From: Solimonas sp047605265
GTDB taxonomy: Bacteria > Pseudomonadota > Gammaproteobacteria > Nevskiales > Nevskiaceae
Length of the DNA stretch: 64,000 nucleotides
Assembly (NCBI GenBank): GCA_047605265.1
Contig: JASGFY010000005.1
Coordinates: 1 to 64,000 of the forward strand
Direction: 5' to 3'
Both the position numbers and the translations under genes were made by a program. This document shows, piece after piece, positions 57,065-64,000 of this stretch (position 1 is the stretch's first letter; each line of letters opens with the position of its first letter). A model generated the notes under the pieces. It did not search any database. It saw nothing but the letters and a program-made list of their open reading frames with translations, and was not told the origin of the DNA.

Positions 57065-58339
57065 TCAGATGAGATTGGCCACGCGCTTGATCTTGGCACC
57101 GAGTGCCGTGAACTTGCCTTCGATGTCCTCGTAGCCGCGGTCCATGTGGTAGATGCGGTCGATGAAGGTCTCGCCTTCGGCGGCCAGCGCGGCGATCACC
57201 AGCGAGGCGGACGCGCGCAGGTCGGTCGCCATGATCGGCGCGGATTGCAGTCTCTCCTTGCCGTGCACGACGGCGGTGTTGCCCTCGATGCGGATGTCGG
57301 CGCCGAGGCGCAGCAGTTCCTGCGCGTGCATGAAGCGGTTCTCGAAGATCGTTTCCTTGATCACGCCGACGCCTTCGGCGAGACAGTTCAGCGCCATCAT
57401 CTGCGCCTGCATGTCGGTCGGGAAGCCCGGATGCGGCATGGTGTGGATGTTGACCGCGAGGGGACGCCTGCCCCGCATGTCGACTTCGATGAAATCCGGG
57501 CCGGTCGAAACCTGGCCGCCGGCCTGCTGCAGCTTGACGAGCACGGCGTCGAGCATGGCCGGATCGGTCCTGTTGACGCGCACGCGGCCGCGCGTCGCCG
57601 CGCCGGCGACCAGATAGCTGCCGGTCTCGATGCGATCCGGCAGGACGTGGTGCTTCGCCGCATGCAGCGCCTTGACGCCCTGGATGCGGATCGTCGTCGT
57701 GCCGTCGCCTTCGATCTTCGCGCCCATCGCGCGCAGGCAGCGCGCGAGGTCGACGACTTCCGGCTCGCGCGCGGCGTTCTCGAGCACCGTTTCGCCGTCG
57801 GCGAGCGTCGCCGCCATCATCAGGTTCTCGGTGCCGGTCACCGTCACCGTATCGAAGACGATGCGCGCGCCCCTGAGCCGGCCGCCCTGCGGCGCCCTGG
57901 CGTGCACGAAACCGCCTTCGAGCGTGATCCCGGCGCCCATCGCTTCGAGACCCATCAGATGCAGATCGACCGGCCGTGCGCCGATCGCGCAGCCGCCGGG
58001 CAGCGAGACGTGCGCCTCGCCGCGCGCCGCCACCAGCGGCCCGAGCACGAGGATCGACGCGCGCATGGTCTTCACCAGCTCGTACGGCGCGACGCAGGTG
58101 GTGATGGGCTTGGCATCGATCAGCATCTCGTGCGGCGCCGGCTCCTCGACCGCGCAGCCCATCTGCAGCAGCAGCTTGCGCGTGGTGTTGACGTCCCAGA
58201 GCTTCGGCACGTTGGTCACGTGCAGCGGTTCGTCGGACAGCAGGGCGGCGCAGAGAATCGGCAGCGCGGCGTTCTTGGCACCGGAAGCGTCGATCGCGCC
58301 GTTCAGCGGGCCGTTGCCGGCGATGATGAATTTATCCAT
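57065..58339 (-). CDS. murA: UDP-N-acetylglucosamine 1-carboxyvinyltransferase
   Basis: 424 residues. GNGPLNGAIDASGAKNAALPIL at the N-terminus, the active-site Cys in GGCAIGARPVDLH, and RYGxD-like parts replaced by LRASASLVIAALAAEG and HMDRGYEDIEGK. It makes the first committed step of peptidoglycan. The active-site Cys means fosfomycin sensitivity is expected. Next to ibaG, as in most gammaproteobacteria. Confidence 0.96.
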   Translation of the reverse strand: MDKFIIAGNGPLNGAIDASGAKNAALPILCAALLSDEPLHVTNVPKLWDVNTTRKLLLQMGCAVEEPAPHEMLIDAKPITTCVAPYELVKTMRASILVLGPLVAARGEAHVSLPGGCAIGARPVDLHLMGLEAMGAGITLEGGFVHARAPQGGRLRGARIVFDTVTVTGTENLMMAATLADGETVLENAAREPEVVDLARCLRAMGAKIEGDGTTTIRIQGVKALHAAKHHVLPDRIETGSYLVAGAATRGRVRVNRTDPAMLDAVLVKLQQAGGQVSTGPDFIEVDMRGRRPLAVNIHTMPHPGFPTDMQAQMMALNCLAEGVGVIKETIFENRFMHAQELLRLGADIRIEGNTAVVHGKERLQSAPIMATDLRASASLVIAALAAEGETFIDRIYHMDRGYEDIEGKFTALGAKIKRVANLI

Positions 58340-58348
58340 GTGCGGCGT

Positions 58349-58567
58349 TCATGACACGCGCGTCGTCAGCTTCAGTGCATGGATCTCGCGCCCCATGCGT
58401 TCGCCGAGCGTCGCGTAGACCATGCGGTGCTGCGCGAGCGGCGGCTTGCCGGCGAATTCACCGCTGACGACAGTGGCCTCGAAGTGCTGGCCGTCGTCGC
58501 CGAGCACGGTGACCTGCGCGCCGGGCAGGCCGGCTTCGATGAGTTGCTTGATCTGGTCTTTGTTCAT
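58349..58567 (-). CDS. ibaG: BolA-family protein IbaG
   Basis: 72 residues: IKQLIEAGLPGAQVTVLGDDGQHFEATVVSGEF, then LAQHRMVYATLGERMGREIHALKL. The conserved His and the helix-turn-like element fit BolA/IbaG, partners of monothiol glutaredoxins in Fe-S handling. Nine bases before murA. Confidence 0.93.
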   Translation of the reverse strand: MNKDQIKQLIEAGLPGAQVTVLGDDGQHFEATVVSGEFAGKPPLAQHRMVYATLGERMGREIHALKLTTRVS

Positions 58568-58598
58568 CGTGAAAAACTCCGGAGGCGCATGGATTCCC

Positions 58599-59366
58599 TC
58601 AGCGCTTCAGCTTGTAGCCGGTCACCAGCATCCACAGGCACACGGCCGACGCCAGCGCGAAGAAGCCGAGCGCCCACAGCACGCTGTAGACGATCGGCAC
58701 GTCGGCGTGGCCGAAGAAGCCGTAGCGGAAGCCGTCGATCATGTAGAAGAACGGATTCAGGTGGCTGGCCTTGAACCATTGCGGCGACAGCGCGTGCACT
58801 GAATAAAACACGCCGGACAGGAACGACAGCGGCGTGATGAAGAAATTGGTGAACGCGGCGACGTGATCGAACTTCTCGGCGACGATCGCCGCGATCAGGC
58901 CGAGCACCGCGAGACTGCCCGCCGACAGCAGGAACATCGCCAGCAGCGCCAGCGGCGCCTGCATCGACAGGTGCACGAACGGGATCGTCACGGCCAGCAT
59001 CGCGGCCGCCACCAGCGCGCAGCGCACCAGCGCGGCGATCACGTAGGCGCCGAACCACTCGAGCGGCCCGATCGGCGCCATCTGTAGGAAGACGAGGTTG
59101 CCCATCATCTTCGACTGCATGAGGCTCGACGAGGTGTTGGCGAAGGCGTTCTGGATCACCGTCATCATGACGAGGCCGGGCACCAGGAACTCGGTGTAGC
59201 CGACGCCCGGGTAGACCGGCGCGCGGCCTTTCATCGCCTGCGCGAACACCAGCAGGTACAGCAGCGCGGTGACGACCGGCGCGGTGACAGTCTGGCCGAG
59301 CACCGACCAGAAGCGCATCACCTCTTTCTTCAGCAGCGTGACGAAGCCGAGTTGGTCCGGGCTCAT
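58599..59366 (-). CDS. ABC-2 type transporter permease
   Basis: 255 residues with six membrane helices, family YadH: VTLLKKEVMRFW at the N-terminus, YTEFLVPGLVMMTVIQNAF, and FLSGVFYSVHALSPQW. It pairs with the ATPase upstream, overlapping by ATGA. The substrate cannot be read from the sequence. It sits between ibaG and kdsD, where E. coli and Pseudomonas have the mla lipid-transport genes. Confidence 0.9.
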   Translation of the reverse strand: MSPDQLGFVTLLKKEVMRFWSVLGQTVTAPVVTALLYLLVFAQAMKGRAPVYPGVGYTEFLVPGLVMMTVIQNAFANTSSSLMQSKMMGNLVFLQMAPIGPLEWFGAYVIAALVRCALVAAAMLAVTIPFVHLSMQAPLALLAMFLLSAGSLAVLGLIAAIVAEKFDHVAAFTNFFITPLSFLSGVFYSVHALSPQWFKASHLNPFFYMIDGFRYGFFGHADVPIVYSVLWALGFFALASAVCLWMLVTGYKLKR

Positions 59367-60361
59367 GGCGCCGCTCCTGCGCCGACACCATCGGCTTTCG
59401 CCGGATGGCCGGTCAGCTCGATGAAGATGTCCTCGAGATCGGGCTCGCGCGTGTGCACGTCCTCGATGGCGATGCCGGCCGTGCGCAGCGCGTCGAACAC
59501 GCCGCCGATCGGCGTCACGCGCGTTTCGAGCTTGAGCTCGAGCGCGCCGTCGACCTCGCCGGTGACCAGCGGCCGCAGCGCGTCCGGCAGCCGCGCGCCG
59601 CCCGCGAGCTTGAGGCGCAGGAAACGGTAGGGATGGCGCGCCAGCAACTGCCGGGTCGGCTCGATGACCGCGACGCTGCCGCGGTCGAGGATGGCGATGC
59701 GCGAGCACAGCTCCTGCGCTTCCTCGAGATAGTGCGTCGTCAGTACGACGGTCGTGCCCTGCCGGTGCAGCTCGCTCATGAACGCCCAGGTCATGCGCCG
59801 CAGTTCGACGTCGACGCCGGCGGTCGGCTCGTCGAGGATCACCACCGACGGCTGGTGCACCAGCGCCTGCGCGATCAGCACGCGGCGCTTCATACCGCCG
59901 GACAGGGAGCGCATCGAACTCGTCGCCTTCGCCGACAGGTCGAGACGCTCAAGCATCTCGTCGATCCACGGCCATACTTCCCTGCCGCAGCCGTAGTAGC
60001 CGGCCTGGATGCGCAGCATGTCGCGCACCTTGAAGAACGGATCGAACACCAGTTCCTGCGGCACCACGCCGAGCTGGCGGCGCGCCGCGCGGTAGTCGCG
60101 CACGGTGTCGTGGCCCATGACGGCAACCGTGCCCTCGCTGGCGTGCACGAGGCCGGCGATGATGCTGATCAGCGTCGACTTGCCGGCGCCGTTCGGCCCC
60201 AGCAGGGCGAAGAACTCGCCGCGCCGGATGTCGAAGCTGACGCCGCGCAGCGCCTCGAGCGCGCCATAACGCTTGCGTATGCCGCGGATTTCGAGCGCAT
60301 TGGCGATGGCGCGGGCGGGCGCGGTGGCCGGCCCGGCGGCGGAAACAGATGGGGAGGACAT
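59363..60361 (-). CDS. ABC transporter ATPase, YadG type
   Basis: 332 residues. Walker A GPNGAGKST, signature SLSGGMKRRV, Walker B VVILDEPTAGVD, switch His in LTTHYLEEA. A C-terminal regulatory extension of about 70 residues follows. It powers the permease encoded just downstream. Divergent from the photolyase gene. Confidence 0.92.
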   Translation of the reverse strand: MSSPSVSAAGPATAPARAIANALEIRGIRKRYGALEALRGVSFDIRRGEFFALLGPNGAGKSTLISIIAGLVHASEGTVAVMGHDTVRDYRAARRQLGVVPQELVFDPFFKVRDMLRIQAGYYGCGREVWPWIDEMLERLDLSAKATSSMRSLSGGMKRRVLIAQALVHQPSVVILDEPTAGVDVELRRMTWAFMSELHRQGTTVVLTTHYLEEAQELCSRIAILDRGSVAVIEPTRQLLARHPYRFLRLKLAGGARLPDALRPLVTGEVDGALELKLETRVTPIGGVFDALRTAGIAIEDVHTREPDLEDIFIELTGHPAKADGVGAGAAP

Positions 60362-60453
60362 GGCAGGCCGGCATTATACGGGCCGGGCCGGCGGCGATCC
60401 CGAGCGACGATCCTGAGCAGTTTTCGCCCGGCATTCCGGCCAGAATACGCGCC

Positions 60454-61902
60454 GTGAGCCCCGCCGCCCCGCCTGCCGCCTCGACCGCCATCGTCTGGTT
60501 CCGCCGCGACCTGCGGCTGACCGACAACCCCGCCTTGCACGCGGCCGTATCGCGCCACGAGCGCATCGTGCCGGTGTTCGTCGCCGACTTCGCGGCCGAG
60601 CAGGCCTGGGCGCCGGGCGCCGCGAGCCGCTGGTGGCTGCATCACAGCCTCGCGCGGCTTGGCGGCGCCTTCGACGAGCGCGGCGTCGCGCTGATCATCC
60701 GCAGCGGCGACAGCCTCGCCACGCTGCGCGCGCTGATCCGGGAGACCGGCGCCGAAGCGGTCTACTGGAATCGCCTCTATGAGCCCGCACGGGTCGCGCG
60801 CGACCGCACGATCAAGGCGGCGCTGCGCGAGGACGGCGTCGCCGCGCACAGCCACCGCGCAGCGCTGTGGCACGAGCCGTCGACCTTCAGGACGGCGGCC
60901 GGCGAGCCCTACCGCGTCTTCACGCCGTTCTGGCGCCGGCTCGCGGCCGAGCTGCCGGAGTTGCAGATCGAAGCCGCGCCGGGGCGCCTGAAGGGCGCCG
61001 CGAAACGCCTGCGCAGCGACACCCTCGAATCCCTGCAGCTGCTGCCGAAGACCCGCTGGGACGCCGGTTTCTACGCGCGCTGGCGTCCCGGCGAGGCCGG
61101 CGCGCTGCACGCGCTCGACGCGTTCGTGCGCGGCTCGCTCGGCCACTACGCGTCCGGCCGCGACTTCCCCGGCCGCGGCGCCACCACGCAGTTGTCGCCG
61201 CATCTGCATTTCGGCGAGATCTCGCCGCAGCAGATCCGCGCCGCGATCCTGCGCCGCGCGCAGGGCACGGCGATGCTCGAAGCCGACGCCGAACCGCTGT
61301 TGCGCGAGCTCGGCTGGCGCGAGTTCGCGCATCACCTCCTGTTCCACTTCCCGCAGACGCCGGACGCGCCGCTGCAGGACAGGTTCGCGAACATGCCGTG
61401 GCGCAAACCCGCGGAATACGCCGCCAACCTCGCGGCCTGGCAGCGCGGCCGCACCGGCATTCCCATCGTCGACGCCGGCATGCGCGAACTGTGGGCGACC
61501 GGCTGGATGCACAACCGCGTGCGCATGATCACGGCTTCGTTCCTGACCAAGAACCTGCTGATTCCGTGGCAGATCGGCGCGCGCTGGTTCTGGGACACAC
61601 TGGTCGACGCCGATCTCGCCAACAACACGCTGGGCTGGCAGTGGACCGCCGGCTGCGGCGCCGACGCCGCGCCGTATTTCCGCATCTTCAACCCGCTGCT
61701 GCAGGCGCAGAAGTTCGACGCCGACGCCCGCTACATCCGTCAGTGGCTGCCGGAGCTGGCGGAGCTGCCGCCCGAAGTCGCGCACGCGCCGTGGCTGGCC
61801 AGGGCCGGGCAGCACGGCGTCGATTATCCGGAGCCCATCGTCCCGCTCGGCGCTTCGCGCCGGCGGGCGCTCGACGCGTTCGCACGAATGCAGGGCGACT
61901 GA
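60454..61902 (+). CDS. phr: Deoxyribodipyrimidine photolyase
   Basis: 482 residues from the GTG at 60454; a longer reading would overlap the divergent ATPase start. N-terminal antenna domain (IVWFRRDLRLTDNPAL), FAD domain with GRGATTQLSPHLHFGEIS, WREFAHHLLFHFP, RMITASFLTKNLL and the tryptophan-rich WQWTAGCGADAAPYFRIFNP. It repairs cyclobutane pyrimidine dimers with light. The family is class I CPD photolyase. Confidence 0.94.
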   Translation: MSPAAPPAASTAIVWFRRDLRLTDNPALHAAVSRHERIVPVFVADFAAEQAWAPGAASRWWLHHSLARLGGAFDERGVALIIRSGDSLATLRALIRETGAEAVYWNRLYEPARVARDRTIKAALREDGVAAHSHRAALWHEPSTFRTAAGEPYRVFTPFWRRLAAELPELQIEAAPGRLKGAAKRLRSDTLESLQLLPKTRWDAGFYARWRPGEAGALHALDAFVRGSLGHYASGRDFPGRGATTQLSPHLHFGEISPQQIRAAILRRAQGTAMLEADAEPLLRELGWREFAHHLLFHFPQTPDAPLQDRFANMPWRKPAEYAANLAAWQRGRTGIPIVDAGMRELWATGWMHNRVRMITASFLTKNLLIPWQIGARWFWDTLVDADLANNTLGWQWTAGCGADAAPYFRIFNPLLQAQKFDADARYIRQWLPELAELPPEVAHAPWLARAGQHGVDYPEPIVPLGASRRRALDAFARMQGD

Positions 61903-61948
61903 ATCCGCTTTGCGGCGCCGGACGACGCGCCGGAGCCGGGGGCCGGCC

Positions 61949-62410
61949 TCAGTGCAGGCTGCGCGGCGGCAGCGTCGCCAGCTGGATCCAGTACTCGCCG
62001 GTCTGTTTCATCCGCGGCGGGAACTCGCTGAAGCTGACCGGCTTGAAGATGTAGGAATTGGCGCCCAGGTCGTAGGCGCGCAGCATGTCGGTTTCCGCCT
62101 CGGAGGTCGTCAGCATGACGATCGGGATGCCGCGCAGCGCCGGGTCGGCCTTGATCTCGGCCAGCGCTTCGAGGCCGTTCATGCGCGGCATGTTGATGTC
62201 GAGGAACACCAGGATCCAGCCGCGGGCCAGCAGATCGGCGGCGAACTCGCCCTGCCGCCGCCGCAGCTCCAGCAGCTGCTGGCCATCCTCGACTTCGCGC
62301 ACCGGATTTTCCAGGCGCTCGGTGACGTCGCGCACCGCGGCCGTCGCCCAGATGCCGGACTCGGTCTCCATCGGGCTCAGGGAAATCTCGACCGGCCGCG
62401 GCGGCGGCAT
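61949..62410 (-). pseudogene. Remnant joining a PAS-domain end to a truncated response-regulator receiver
   Basis: 153 residues. The first 33 (RPVEISLSPMETESGIWATAAVRDVTERLEN) match the last strands of a PAS domain. The rest matches an Rcp1-like receiver from its second helix: phospho-acceptor Asp in FLDINMPRMNG, Thr in VMLTTSEAE, Lys in IFKPVSF. The receiver lacks its first strand and acidic pocket, so it cannot phosphorylate normally. The upstream kinase part is missing too. This looks like a deletion product of a PAS-kinase plus response-regulator pair. Whether it is expressed is unknown. Confidence 0.7.
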
Positions 62411-62551
62411 GCTCGCAAAGCCGGGCGGCGCGGTGCGTCCGCCGGCCGACCTGCGGTTGCAACGGCCCGATCAGGGAGAGAAGAGGGACGCCGGGCGACG
62501 GCCGTCCTGCCCACGCCCGCTATACTGACGCCCCTTTTTGCCTGGAAGCCC

Positions 62552-63523
62552 ATGAATTCCGCCGAGTTGCAAGCGATGGGCCGGCGCGCCGTCGAGATCG
62601 AGCGCGACGCGCTGAGCGCGCTGCTGCCGCGCGTCGACGCGGCGTTCTCGCGCGCCTGCGAGCTGATGCTGGCCTGCACCGGCCGCGTCGTCGTCACCGG
62701 CATGGGCAAGTCGGGCCACATCGGCAGCAAGATCGCGGCGACGCTGGCCTCGACCGGCACGCCGTCGTTCTTCGTGCATCCCGGCGAGGCCAGCCACGGC
62801 GATCTCGGCATGATCACCCGCCAGGACGTGGTGCTGGCGATCTCGTATTCCGGCGAGGTGACGGAGGTTCTCACGCTGCTGCCGCTGTTCAAGCGCATGG
62901 GCGCGCCGCTGATCGCGATGACCGGCAAGCCGCGCTCGACGCTGGCGACGGCCGCGGACGTGCACCTCGACGTCTCCGTCGCCAAGGAAGCCTGCCCGCT
63001 GAACCTGGCGCCGACGGCGAGCACGACGGCGACGCTGGCGATGGGCGACGCGCTGGCCGTGGCCCTGCTCGAAGCGCGCGGCTTCACGTCCGACGACTTC
63101 GCGCTCTCGCACCCGGGCGGCTCGCTCGGCCGCAAGCTGCTGCTGAAGGTGGCCGACGTCATGCACGGCGGCGAACGCCTGCCGAAGGTGTCGCCGGAGA
63201 CGAAGCTGTCCGACGCGCTGCTCGAAATGTCGCGCAAGGGCTTCGGCCTGACGGCCATCGTCGATGCGGACCAGAAAGTGCTCGGCGTGTTCACCGACGG
63301 CGACCTGCGCCGCGTGCTCGACCAGGGCGTCGACGTGCGCAGCGTGCGCGTCGATGCGGTGATGACCAAGGGCGGCAAGACCGTGCGCGCCGATCAGCTC
63401 GCCGCCGAGGCGGTGGCGCTGATGGAGAAGCACAAGATCACGGCGCTGCTGATCGAGGACAATGCCGGCCATCTGCAGGGCGTCGTGCACATGCACGATC
63501 TGCTGCGCGCGGGGGTCGTCTGA
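62552..63523 (+). CDS. kdsD: D-arabinose-5-phosphate isomerase
   Basis: 323 residues. SIS domain (GMGKSGHIGSKIAATLASTGTPSFFVH, SYSGEVTEVL) and two CBS domains (VADVMHGG, VRVDAVMTKGGKTV). It makes arabinose-5-phosphate for Kdo. A TATACT at about 62522-62527 may be a -10 box. The stop overlaps the kdsC start by one base (TGATG). Confidence 0.95.
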   Translation: MNSAELQAMGRRAVEIERDALSALLPRVDAAFSRACELMLACTGRVVVTGMGKSGHIGSKIAATLASTGTPSFFVHPGEASHGDLGMITRQDVVLAISYSGEVTEVLTLLPLFKRMGAPLIAMTGKPRSTLATAADVHLDVSVAKEACPLNLAPTASTTATLAMGDALAVALLEARGFTSDDFALSHPGGSLGRKLLLKVADVMHGGERLPKVSPETKLSDALLEMSRKGFGLTAIVDADQKVLGVFTDGDLRRVLDQGVDVRSVRVDAVMTKGGKTVRADQLAAEAVALMEKHKITALLIEDNAGHLQGVVHMHDLLRAGVV

Positions 63524-64000
63524 TGGCGCTGCTCGAAGGAAGCGAACTCGTCTGGCGCGCGCGCGACATCCGCTGCCTCTTCCTCGACATCGACGGCGTG
63601 CTGACCGACGGCAAGCTCTACATCGGCCCGAACGGCGAAGAGACCAAGACCAACTACGTGCGCGACGGCCTCGGCATCAAGCTGATGCTGAAGGCCGGTC
63701 TGCACGTGGCCGTCATCAGCGGCCGGCCCTCGGAGGCGATGCGCCAGCGCCTGACGTGGCTCGGCGTGAAGCACATCACGCTCGACACCGAGGACAAGGC
63801 GCCGGCCTACCTGCGCATCCGCGACGCGCTGGGCCTCGCCGACGCGCAATGCGCGCACATGGGCGACGACGTGCCGGACCTGCCGCTGATGCAGCGCGTG
63901 TCGCTGGCGCTGTCGGTCGCCGACGCGCACCCGAAGGCGCTCGCCGCCGCGCACTGGGTCTCGCGCTACGGCGGCGGCCAGGGCGCGGTGCGCGAGGCGA
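63523..64000 (+). CDS. kdsC: 3-deoxy-D-manno-octulosonate-8-phosphate phosphatase, 5' part
   Basis: The window ends inside the gene. The first 159 residues carry HAD motif I LFLDIDGVLTDG, motif II VISGRPSEAM, the motif III Lys (EDKAPAYL), and motif IV MGDDVPDLPLM. KdsC releases phosphate to give Kdo. It follows kdsD directly, as in E. coli, where lptC and lptA come next. Confidence 0.95.
   Translation, partial: MALLEGSELVWRARDIRCLFLDIDGVLTDGKLYIGPNGEETKTNYVRDGLGIKLMLKAGLHVAVISGRPSEAMRQRLTWLGVKHITLDTEDKAPAYLRIRDALGLADAQCAHMGDDVPDLPLMQRVSLALSVADAHPKALAAAHWVSRYGGGQGAVREA

Overview
This window looks like a chromosomal segment of a GC-rich Gram-negative bacterium, most likely a gammaproteobacterium. 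The evidence is a complete dcw (division and cell wall) cluster with a meso-DAP-type MurE, followed by lpxC and secA; the trxA-rho pair; the pilBCD-coaE-zapD-yacG-mutT-argJ block; cysQ beside yrfG; mtnB-mtnD-mtnC; and the murA-hisG-hisD and kdsD-kdsC neighbourhoods. The GTGATTC-type heptamer arrays inside murB and murD recall repeats known in Xanthomonadales-like genomes. That finer placement is a guess.

Layout. 1-5.3 kb is the end of a prophage or satellite-like element: the 3' part of a tail tape measure gene, a small ORF, a large Toprim/DUF927 primase-helicase gene, and about 0.9 kb of repeat-rich DNA that looks like a replication origin. 5.3-6.1 kb is decayed host DNA: a 39-codon membrane ORF, a scrap of a quinoprotein dehydrogenase, and an osmC copy with two frameshifts. 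6.2-17.7 kb holds an ABC exporter, MgtE, three methionine-salvage genes, an acyltransferase and VanY-like peptidase that overlap tail to tail, CysQ, a GMP/IMP nucleotidase, PbpG and RhlB. 18-25.7 kb is trxA-rho and then the type IV pilus genes pilBCD with coaE, zapD and yacG. 25.7-33.2 kb (minus strand) is mutT/thiE-like, argJ, secA, an M23 peptidase and lpxC, with a DciA-like gene on the plus strand. 33.4-51.4 kb is the dcw cluster on the minus strand, from mraZ to ftsZ, almost every gene joined to the next by overlapping stop and start codons. RNase P RNA (51.7-52.1 kb) lies just beyond it. 52.2-64 kb holds an SRPBCC protein, a cobalamin-binding-like protein, hisD-hisG, an NYN/LOTUS protein, an acetyltransferase, murA-ibaG, an ABC-2 exporter pair, photolyase, a PAS/receiver gene remnant, kdsD and the start of kdsC.

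How it works together. Most of the window serves envelope growth: UDP-MurNAc-peptide synthesis (murA-F, ddl), lipid II formation (mraY, murG), septal polymerisation (ftsW, ftsI), divisome assembly (ftsL, ftsQ, ftsA, ftsZ, zapD), lipid A and Kdo supply (lpxC, kdsD, kdsC), protein export (secA) and wall remodelling (pbpG, VanY-like, M23).

Most worth a second look: the tail-gene/primase junction with its origin-like downstream region; the four-unit heptamer arrays in frame within murB and murD; a small ORF bridging rsmH and ftsL; a hairpin plus T-tract in the lpxC leader; a strong promoter in an AT-rich ftsA-ftsZ spacer; and a short protein that joins the end of a PAS domain to a receiver domain lacking its first strand.
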